Shown here: positions 1-6,238 of the stretch, piece after piece
Numbering within the stretch: the stretch's first letter is position 1
How the letters are laid out: every line of letters begins with the position of its first letter
Origin: Rhizobiaceae bacterium UBA1291
GTDB taxonomy: Bacteria > Pseudomonadota > Alphaproteobacteria > Rhizobiales > Rhizobiaceae
Assembly (NCBI GenBank): GCA_002307905.1
Contig: DBUL01000110.1
Span: forward strand, 1,730 to 19,927
Length of the DNA stretch: 18,198 nucleotides
Reading direction: 5' to 3'
Made by a program: the position numbers and the translations under genes
The notes under the pieces: model-generated
Seen by the model: the letters and a program-made list of their open reading frames with translations, nothing else
What the model was told of the DNA's origin: nothing
The model's database searches: none

Positions 1-837
1 GCAGAAGCGGATGACGGCCTCGCGCTCGGCCGGGAGCAGGCGCTCGCCGGCCTGCGCATCCGCGGCGACAGCGTCACCTGGCTCGGTCATTCCTCGGTCT
101 TGCTGCGGCTCGGCGGCGTGACCATCCTGACCGATCCGGTCTTTCCTGTCGGCTTTTCGCTCGAAAGCCCGCTGCCCCACCGCCACGCAACGCCTCCTAT
201 CGGCCTCGACGACCTGCCGCCGATCGACATCGTCATGATCTCGCACGGCGACTACGACCATCTGCACACGCCGACGCTCAAGGCGATTGCCGCGCGCTTC
301 CCAAAAGCCCGCATTTTCCTGCCGGACGGTCTGGAGCGCCATGCCGAGAACGCCGGTTTTGCCACCGTCGAGCATCCGCTGGTCGGCGAGACGGTTGTCG
401 CAGGCCGTGCGCGGATCACGGCGCTTCCAGCCGTGCACGGCACCCGCCGCAACCTGCTCGCCATGCCCGACGGCGACGCCTATTCCTGGGATATCCGCAT
501 CGCCGCACGCTCGGCGCTGTTTGTCGGCGACAGTGCCTATAATCGCCTAGTGTTCGGCGAGATCGGCCGGACCCGCGGTCCCTATGATCTGGCACTGGTG
601 CCGATCGGCGCCTTCGAGCCCACGCCGGTGGTGGCCGACATGCACTCGACGCCGGAAGATGCCGCCGATATCCTGCGCGACGTGCGCGCATCGCTCGGTA
701 TCGGTATCCATTGGGGCACCTTTGCGCTCTCGCCCGAAGCACTGCGTGCGCCCGCTGACCGTTTTCTCGCCGCAAGTGACGGCTATCGCCAGTCCCGCGT
801 AATGCGCATCGGCGAGACGGTAAGGCTGCAACGCTGA
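1..837 (+). CDS. Metallo-beta-lactamase-fold hydrolase (UlaG/NAPE-PLD-like), 5' end missing
   Basis: The reading frame is open from the first base, so the true start lies upstream and only the C-terminal ~278 residues are visible. The visible part opens with a beta-lactamase-superfamily strand (VTWLGHSSVLL, then TILTDPVF). The metal-binding loop SHGDYDHLH follows at 241-267, then a later His in AVHG (436-438), an Asp in VGDSAYN (529-531) and the closing IHWGTF (His at 709-711). This arrangement matches the Lactamase_B_2 group of UlaG and NAPE-PLD-like hydrolases, which cleave phosphoester or lactone-type bonds using a dinuclear metal centre. The loop reads H-G-D-Y-D-H where most relatives have HxHxDH. 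No signal peptide can be judged because the start is missing. The substrate is unknown. The family call is firm; the precise function is not. The GH32 gene follows 62 bases later on the same strand. Confidence 0.9.
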   Translation, partial: AEADDGLALGREQALAGLRIRGDSVTWLGHSSVLLRLGGVTILTDPVFPVGFSLESPLPHRHATPPIGLDDLPPIDIVMISHGDYDHLHTPTLKAIAARFPKARIFLPDGLERHAENAGFATVEHPLVGETVVAGRARITALPAVHGTRRNLLAMPDGDAYSWDIRIAARSALFVGDSAYNRLVFGEIGRTRGPYDLALVPIGAFEPTPVVADMHSTPEDAADILRDVRASLGIGIHWGTFALSPEALRAPADRFLAASDGYRQSRVMRIGETVRLQR

Positions 838-899
838 AGGAACCGGCCGGGCGGCGGGATCGTTGACGAAAGAAGACACCAGACGGAAGGAAGAGAGCC

Positions 900-2660
900 A
901 TGGCGGCGGACAATGGCGATACCCCGGACCGGGCCGGTGAGGCAATTTGGCAAAACGGCGTAGCACGGGAGGGCGACACTGACACCCAGCGGGTGATCTC
1001 CGCCGACCTTCCGGTCAATGCCACCCTGCATCTCTGGCTGAAGGCCGTTAACCCGGGAACGCCCGGTTCGGTTTCGCTCTTCAGCGCCAACGGCAAGTTC
1101 GGCGAGGTCCAGGTGGCCAATGCCGAGGAGAATTCCTTCCGCATTTCCCACGTCTTCGGCGGCGGGCACATCGAGCTTCGCTATGACACAGCAGAGACCT
1201 CGGTTTCGGTCGCCTACTGGTTTACTGCCGCCGATGTGCTGGAGACCGGGATCGCGGTGCTGCACACCAACCCGGCCAATGCCGCGCCCGATCTGCCCGC
1301 CTCCTATCATTTCCGTCCGCCCTTCGGCTGGATGAACGACCCGAACGGTTTCGGGCGTTTCGGCGGCCGGCCGCACCTGTTCTACCAGCATTATTCGCAC
1401 GGGCGGATGTGGAACAACATGCACTGGGGCCATGCGGTTTCGTCCGACTATCTGCGCTGGCGTCATCTGCCGGTCTTCCTCTTCCCCTCGGAAGAAGTCG
1501 TGGCCCGGCCTGACAAGCGCGGCGGCGCGTTTTCGGGCTCGGCAATTCCGCTCCCGAGCGGCCCGGGCATCCGGGTCTTCTTCACCGAGAAGGTGAGCGA
1601 CCGGATGCCCGAACAGGAGATCCAGATGTCGGCGGTCTCTGCCGATCTGTTCACCGCCGGCGAAGCGACGGTCATTCTCCCGCATCGGCCCGAAGGGGAG
1701 GGACTGACGCTCGATTTCCGCGACCCTTATGTATTCAGGGGGCCCGACGGGCGCTGGAAGATGCTGCTTGGCAGCCAGAGCGTCGAAGGCGGCGTGATCC
1801 TGCTCTACGAAACCGAAGACACACAGGCGGCCGGAGGTTGGACCTATGTCGGCAAGCTGCTGATCGAGACCCGCCACCAGACGACGGCGATCGAATGCCC
1901 ATGCCTTCTGCCGCTTGACGGCGAGGCGACGGACCCCGCGACGCGCTGGGCCTTGAGCTACGGCCTGATGAACGGCAAGGACGAGCGGACCGGGCGCCGC
2001 AACCTGACCTTGGTCGACGTCGGCTGGTTCGATGGCCGGACCTTCTCCCGCGAGTTCACGCGCGAACTCGATTTCGGCACCGATAACTATGCCTTCCAGG
2101 CCTTCATGGACGGCACGACGCCGGTGGGCATAGGCTGGCTCGGCAATTGGGCCGATACCGGTCCGACCATCGACTTCCCCTCGGCGATGACCCTTCCGCG
2201 CACGTTGAGGCTAGAGGGTGGGCAGTTGCTCACGCCGCCGATCGAGGCGGCGGAGGGTTTGCGCAGCCATGTGCTTGACCGAACGCGCCTGGCGGCGGGC
2301 GAGAGGGTGACGTTTTCGAACGGTGCGGTCGAGCTTCTGATCGAATTCTCCGAAGCTGGCGTGCCGTTCGACCTTGAACTCGAGCATCCGGGTGTCGGCC
2401 TCGGCCTTGTCCAGGACGAAACGGGGCTTTGGCTGCGCTATGAAAGCCCGGGCGCCGACCATCCGCGCTATATCGTCGAAGGCGCTCGGGTGCGGCGGCT
2501 GCGCATTTTCCTCGACTACGGATCGATCGAGGTCTTCGCCGATGATGGCCGGTTCGCCGGCACCAAGCGGATTACTGGCTTCGATCCCGTCCGTTCGGCA
2601 CGGCTTTCAGCGCCGGCAGGCCCCGTCAGTCAAGCGATGGTCTGGGCGCTGCGCCTCTAA
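900..2660 (+). CDS. Glycoside hydrolase family 32 beta-fructosidase (sucrose/levan/inulin hydrolase type)
   Basis: A 586-residue enzyme predicted to hydrolyse beta-fructosidic bonds in sucrose or fructans. The GH32 signature is complete: WMNDPNG with nucleophile D147, FSGSA, the RDP motif with D275 (transition-state stabiliser), and the EC motif with acid/base E332. The C-terminal beta-sandwich module shows its usual LDYGSIEVFADDGR near residues 535-555. Residues 1-130 form an extra N-terminal region, apparently beta-rich, ahead of the five-bladed propeller. This makes the protein longer than simple sucrose-6-phosphate hydrolases of about 450-500 residues. No signal peptide is visible, so the enzyme is probably cytoplasmic and acts on imported sugar. 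The ATG is preceded by a purine-rich GGAAGGAAGAGAG ribosome site. No sugar transporter or LacI-type regulator lies in the window. Sequence alone does not separate sucrose, levan and inulin specificity. Confidence 0.93.
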   Translation: MAADNGDTPDRAGEAIWQNGVAREGDTDTQRVISADLPVNATLHLWLKAVNPGTPGSVSLFSANGKFGEVQVANAEENSFRISHVFGGGHIELRYDTAETSVSVAYWFTAADVLETGIAVLHTNPANAAPDLPASYHFRPPFGWMNDPNGFGRFGGRPHLFYQHYSHGRMWNNMHWGHAVSSDYLRWRHLPVFLFPSEEVVARPDKRGGAFSGSAIPLPSGPGIRVFFTEKVSDRMPEQEIQMSAVSADLFTAGEATVILPHRPEGEGLTLDFRDPYVFRGPDGRWKMLLGSQSVEGGVILLYETEDTQAAGGWTYVGKLLIETRHQTTAIECPCLLPLDGEATDPATRWALSYGLMNGKDERTGRRNLTLVDVGWFDGRTFSREFTRELDFGTDNYAFQAFMDGTTPVGIGWLGNWADTGPTIDFPSAMTLPRTLRLEGGQLLTPPIEAAEGLRSHVLDRTRLAAGERVTFSNGAVELLIEFSEAGVPFDLELEHPGVGLGLVQDETGLWLRYESPGADHPRYIVEGARVRRLRIFLDYGSIEVFADDGRFAGTKRITGFDPVRSARLSAPAGPVSQAMVWALRL

Positions 2661-2667
2661 ACGGGTT

Positions 2668-2694
2668 GAGCATCGCCGCAGCCGGCGAATGCTC
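2668..2694 (+). terminator. Hairpin after the GH32 gene, possible terminator
   Basis: Arms GAGCATCGCCG and CGGCGAATGCTC pair with a single bulged A around a 4-base loop, 8 bases after the GH32 stop. No T-run follows, so it is a weak candidate for an intrinsic terminator. It could equally protect the mRNA 3' end. The rest of the gap up to 2910 shows no gene. Confidence 0.35.
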
Positions 2695-2910
2695 GAACGG
2701 CTAATTCAGAGCGGACTCCTGCTCGGCTCTATCGGCCGGAGGCAGCAAGGGGCACCGCCGTCCGCTGGCAAGTCGGCACGAATGACACCCGTCACATATC
2801 GGTCAAGTGCGTTGGTTAGAATCAATGGCAGTTCGGCTCCGATATGCCCATGGGCAGGCGCGCATCATGCGCTCGACGGCAGGACATTGAGGCAACAGGG
2901 GACGTAGCGC

Positions 2911-4398
2911 ATGAACAGCCAGGATTTCCGTCAAGAGACGCTGCAAGCCACCGCTCTGCTCGAGGAAATGCTGGCGCTGCGCGCCACGGTCATTCAGGCG
3001 GCAACGCCGTTGAGCGAGAGCTTCACAGGCGGCGATGTCGCGCATGCCGACCCCGCACTCGTCAACCTGGCCCACTATCTCAGCCTGCGCCACCATGACC
3101 TCCGCCCGCTCCAGCGCCGATTGATGCGGTTCGGGCTGTCGTCGCTCGGCCGCCTCGAAAGCCGCGTTCTGCCGACGCTGGATGCCGTCATCGTCGCGCT
3201 GGCCGCCCTTGCGGGCGTTGAGAGCCCGGTGGCGATGCCCTCGGAGGACTTCTTCCTCGGCGAGGTGCGGCTTGAAGAGGCGTCGGCAGCCCTGTTCGGC
3301 CGGCCGCCGGCGAACCGGCGCACGCGGATCATGGTGACGCTGCCGAGCGAGGCGGCGGAAGGCCCGGACTTCATCCTGGACCTTGCCCGGCGCGGCATGG
3401 ACGTAGCAAGGATCAATTGCGCGCATGACGGGCCAGACGCGTGGCGCGCCATGGCCGGCTTCGCGCGTACCGCCGGTGCCGCGACGGGCCGCGACATCAC
3501 CGTGCTGATGGACATTGCCGGGCCGAAGATCCGCACAGCTGCCGTGCAGATGCCCGACAAGAAATCGCGGCTCCAGCCAGGAGACAGGATCCGCCTCGTG
3601 GCTTCGGGTTTACCTAGGACCTGTGCTGAGGTGCTCTATTCGGCGGGCGTCTCACTGCCTGAAATGGTGACGCGCCTTTCGATCGGCGATCGGGTGCGCT
3701 ATGACGACGGCAAGCTGGAAGCACTGGTGGAAAGCTTAGGAGACGGCGAGGCGGTGATCCGAGTCGAGAAGACCAAGGCCCGCGGCACGAAACTGAAGCC
3801 GGAAAAGGGCATCAACCTGCCCGACACCGCACTCGGCCTTTCGCCGCTGACGGCCAAGGACGAGACGGATCTCGTCACCGTGATCGAGTGCGCCGACATG
3901 ATCGGTTACTCTTTCGTCAGCCGCCCGGAAGACATCGATCTGCTCGACGACATGCTGGCGCACCACGGTATGGCCGGCCGAACGCTTGGGTTGATCGCCA
4001 AGATCGAGCAGCCTGAGGCGGTGCGCAATCTGCCGGCCCTGATCGCCCGGGCGCGCCGACGCGGTCCCTTCGGTGTGATGATCGCACGCGGCGACCTTGC
4101 CGCCGAGATCGGCTTCGAACGGCTGGCGGAAATGCAGGAGGAGATCCTGTGGATCAGTGAAGCCGCCTGTGTTCCGGCGGTATGGGCGACGCAGGTGCTC
4201 GAGGACCTGGTGCGGGAAGGGATTCCAACTCGTGGCGAGATGACGGATGCGGCCATGGCGGCACGCGCGGAATGCGTCATGCTCAACAAGGGCCCAGCTG
4301 TCGGCCAGGCTGTCGAATTGCTGGATCGCCTGCTCGCCCGCATGGACGAACACATGTTCAAGAAGACGCCGACTCTCAGGGCGCTGAAATCCTGGTGA
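2911..4398 (+). CDS. Pyruvate-kinase-like protein with N-terminal extension and no C-terminal domain
   Basis: A 495-residue member of the pyruvate kinase superfamily (phosphoenolpyruvate + ADP to pyruvate + ATP in classical members). Residues 1-135 are a predicted helical extension absent from standard PykA/PykF. The barrel begins at RTRIMVTLPSEA (~138). MDVARINCAHDG corresponds to the usual RLNFSHG, and MDIAGPKIRT to the usual substrate loop. A B-like insertion spans roughly 215-300. The catalytic Lys and metal Glu are kept in IAKIEQPE (K364, E366), and ARGDL supplies D395. The usual MLSGETA is MLNKGPA here, and the protein ends about 60 residues later. The C-terminal effector-binding domain of typical pyruvate kinases is therefore missing. 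Residues for catalysis look kept, so activity is plausible, but a changed substrate or lost allostery is also possible. The start is the ATG with an AGGGGA-like site about 10 bases upstream. Confidence 0.85.
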   Translation: MNSQDFRQETLQATALLEEMLALRATVIQAATPLSESFTGGDVAHADPALVNLAHYLSLRHHDLRPLQRRLMRFGLSSLGRLESRVLPTLDAVIVALAALAGVESPVAMPSEDFFLGEVRLEEASAALFGRPPANRRTRIMVTLPSEAAEGPDFILDLARRGMDVARINCAHDGPDAWRAMAGFARTAGAATGRDITVLMDIAGPKIRTAAVQMPDKKSRLQPGDRIRLVASGLPRTCAEVLYSAGVSLPEMVTRLSIGDRVRYDDGKLEALVESLGDGEAVIRVEKTKARGTKLKPEKGINLPDTALGLSPLTAKDETDLVTVIECADMIGYSFVSRPEDIDLLDDMLAHHGMAGRTLGLIAKIEQPEAVRNLPALIARARRRGPFGVMIARGDLAAEIGFERLAEMQEEILWISEAACVPAVWATQVLEDLVREGIPTRGEMTDAAMAARAECVMLNKGPAVGQAVELLDRLLARMDEHMFKKTPTLRALKSW

Positions 4399-4611
4399 TC
4401 CACCGACACCGCAAATTCTGCGGCGGCAGTCCTGCCTGCTCCGACGATTGATTTGCGGCGCGCGCCGGATTAGTTATCTGCATGGGATTGAATGAAGGGT
4501 GCCGGAGCGCGGATCTGGGTTCGTGCAAGGGTGGGGACAGGCCTGGTTTCTGCATGACAATGATTTTTTCGCGCCGCTTTGCCATGCGCACCGGTTGCCG
4601 CAGGCTTGCCG

Positions 4612-5523
4612 ATGGCGCCTGACACATTCTATCGGTGGGCGTCACGCGCCCTTGCGATTGCAATGATGCTCGTCGCCTCCGCCTGCACGACGGTCCCCAA
4701 GCCGGAAACGCCGGCGCCGCAGTTCGCCAACCTTGGGCTCGGCGATTGCTGCCAGAAGCCCGAGCGCTACCCGAAGGGCCTGGTTGCCCTGGCAGAGCCG
4801 TTTGCGCCCACTATTGGCCAGATGGTCGCGGCTCTCGTCTGGCGCAAGGGTAATCTGTTGCGCCATGAATCCGCGATCGACGCCATCCTTGCCGACCTTC
4901 GGCCGCTGGATATCATTGCGGTGAGCAACAAGGGGCGCCTTTCGGGACATGCTATCCCGGGCCATTTCGGTCACGTGGCTATTTATGTCGGGACGGAAAG
5001 CCAGTTGCGCCGGGCGGGCGTGTGGGATCATCCGGCGGTCCGGAAACACCATGCGGCGATCCGCGGCGGCGCGCTGTTCATCGAGGCGGACAACAAGGGG
5101 GTCCATCTTTCCACGGCGCCCGCCGCACTGGATGCGGATGCCATTGCGCTCCTGCGGCCGACCGGCCTCGGCACCGCCCGTCGGCGGCAGGCATTGACGG
5201 GGTTCTACGAACGCGTCGGCATGCCCTTCGACTATTATTTCGATCTCGACACCACCGCCTGCACCTTCTGCACGGAACTGGTCCACACGGTGCTGCCGGA
5301 GATGCGGCTGCCGGCGCGCCGTGTCTATGACCGGCGGCTCATCCTGCCGGACGAAGTCGTGGCCGCCGCCCTGCGTGGACGCACCGGGTTCGCCTTTGTG
5401 CGCTATGTGCGGGCCGGACGGGACAGTTGGGAGATGTTGGGCCGTGACATGGTGGAGCAGGATCTTCGCGCTGCATGGTCCACGCCCGAGCGTCCGCCGC
5501 AGATTGCCGCCCTAACGCGCTGA
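4612..5523 (+). CDS. YiiX/YaeF-like (C92) permuted papain-family hydrolase, probable lipoprotein
   Basis: A protein of about 303 residues predicted to be exported and lipid-anchored. The N-terminus has a basic/hydrophobic leader (RWASRALAIAMMLVASAC) ending in a lipobox-like VASAC, so Cys at residue 25 would become the lipidated first residue. The body matches the YiiX/YaeF NlpC/P60-like fold: LRPLDIIAVSN, then GHFGHVAIYVG with catalytic His candidate H121, FIEADNKGVHLS, and TFCTELVHTVL with nucleophile candidate C220. In this family the circularly permuted papain fold puts His before Cys, as seen here. Such enzymes are thought to cleave amide or ester bonds in lipid or peptide conjugates at the envelope; the exact substrate is unknown. 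An in-frame TTG at 4579 would extend the protein by 11 residues. The ATG at 4612 is preferred because it places the leader directly at the N-terminus. Confidence 0.75.
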   Translation: MAPDTFYRWASRALAIAMMLVASACTTVPKPETPAPQFANLGLGDCCQKPERYPKGLVALAEPFAPTIGQMVAALVWRKGNLLRHESAIDAILADLRPLDIIAVSNKGRLSGHAIPGHFGHVAIYVGTESQLRRAGVWDHPAVRKHHAAIRGGALFIEADNKGVHLSTAPAALDADAIALLRPTGLGTARRRQALTGFYERVGMPFDYYFDLDTTACTFCTELVHTVLPEMRLPARRVYDRRLILPDEVVAAALRGRTGFAFVRYVRAGRDSWEMLGRDMVEQDLRAAWSTPERPPQIAALTR

Positions 5524-5627
5524 CCGACGAGCGGCACAGGCACAGCGGAAGCGGTCTCACGAGACAGTATGACCGCCGCATTCGATGATGCGACGGCCAT
5601 TATTGAGGTGCCCGCCAACCCATTGCC

Positions 5628-6116
5628 TCAGCGGTAGGGGCTTCTGCAACGATGGTAACGCCCGTCAAAACCCAGGTAGGTGTCGGTCCGCGGGTTGTAT
5701 GATCGATAGCGATTCATGCACCAGCGAACGTGTGCGGAACTTGAGCCCCAGACCGGTGGAGGGGGCGGCAAGGGCCTCCAAACCGGTGGCGGGGGCGGAG
5801 GGGGTCTCCACACTGGTGGCGGGGGCGGAGGCGGTCTCCAACCCGGTGGCGGAGGTGGTGGCGGCGGTCTCCAGCCTGGCGGCGGCGGAGGTGGCGGCGG
5901 TCGCCATCCAGATGGGGGTGGAGGTGGCGGCGCCCACTGTGCCAGCAGGACTTCGCTCTCGCCAACCGGTGCGGACGGCAGGAAGGTGCCGGTATGTGAT
6001 GTTTCGTTCGCAACGCTACCGTAAACCGGATGCGCAACGGATGTTGCTGTGGCCGGAGTGATACCGACCAGGCAAGCGATCCCGAGGACCATCGCCCGCC
6101 AGGCTTTTCTATCCAT
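5628..6116 (-). CDS. BA14K-family secreted protein with Trp/Pro-rich tandem repeats
   Basis: A small secreted protein of 162 residues. The start is set by a strong AGGAGG six bases before the ATG at 6116; a GTG at 6131 lacks such a site. Residues 1-25 form a signal peptide with a hydrophobic core (MVLGIACLVGI) and cleavage probably near ATATS. Residues ~65-125 hold six tandem units of 10-11 residues, each beginning with Trp and carrying a run of Pro (WRPPPPPPPPG or WRPPPPPPPV type). The C-terminus HVRWCMNRYRSYNP...TYLGFDGRYHRC matches the BA14K/lectin-like domain described in Brucella, including two Cys residues. The Pro stretch probably forms a stiff spacer presenting this domain outside the inner membrane. 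BA14K proteins have been linked to cell-surface and immunoreactive roles, but the molecular function is unproven. The gene lies downstream of the hybrid kinase on the same strand, with its own candidate promoter. Confidence 0.85.
   Translation of the reverse strand: MDRKAWRAMVLGIACLVGITPATATSVAHPVYGSVANETSHTGTFLPSAPVGESEVLLAQWAPPPPPPSGWRPPPPPPPPGWRPPPPPPPPGWRPPPPPPPVWRPPPPPPPVWRPLPPPPPVWGSSSAHVRWCMNRYRSYNPRTDTYLGFDGRYHRCRSPYR
5750..5935. repeat. Tandem repeat array of 30-33 bp units (Pro/Trp coding)
   Basis: About six imperfect units of 30 or 33 bases encode the Trp-Pro repeats of the BA14K protein. The + strand, which is the template strand for that gene, is extremely G-rich, with many GGG runs separated by one or two other bases. 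Near-identical unit boundaries (for example GGTCTCCA between G tracts) indicate expansion by duplication. Unit number may vary between strains, and the G tracts could fold into quadruplexes. Confidence 0.8.
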
Positions 6117-6122
6117 CTCAGT

Positions 6123-6128
6123 CCTCCT
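6123..6128 (-). promoter_or_regulatory. Ribosome binding site fixing the BA14K gene start
   Basis: A perfect AGGAGG on the - strand sits six bases upstream of the ATG at 6116. It decides in favour of this start over the GTG at 6131. Confidence 0.8.
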
Positions 6129-6197
6129 CACAGGAATGGCTATCGCCAGTCTGGGACTAGGCCGGAACCTTTTCCGACAAATACAGCTTCGCTGGAA

Positions 6198-6226
6198 CGC
6201 GATCCTTGCGCATTGATATGTGTCAA
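6198..6226 (-). promoter_or_regulatory. Candidate promoter of the BA14K gene
   Basis: A perfect -35 hexamer TTGACA (6221-6226 on the - strand) lies just after the kinase stop codon and about 105 bases before the BA14K start. The matching -10 region at the expected 17-18 base spacing is poor (ATCGCG/TCGCGT). It is a weak candidate for a separate transcript. Confidence 0.3.
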
Positions 6227-6238
6227 CTATGCCGAGGG

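Noticed and set aside
2374..2907. + strand frame running from the end of the GH32 gene through the gap before the pyruvate-kinase-like gene
   Set aside because: Most of it overlaps the GH32 gene in another frame, its composition is Arg/Ser-rich as in shifted frames, and no ribosome site or domain is present.
4409..4423. CCGCA-AATTC-TGCGG hairpin after the pyruvate-kinase-like gene
   Set aside because: The stem is only 5 bp and lacks a T-run, too weak to call a terminator.
5716..6024. Glycine-rich + strand frame over the repeat array
   Set aside because: It mirrors the Pro codons of the opposite strand. The - strand frame has a signal peptide, strong ribosome site and BA14K domain, so it is the real gene.
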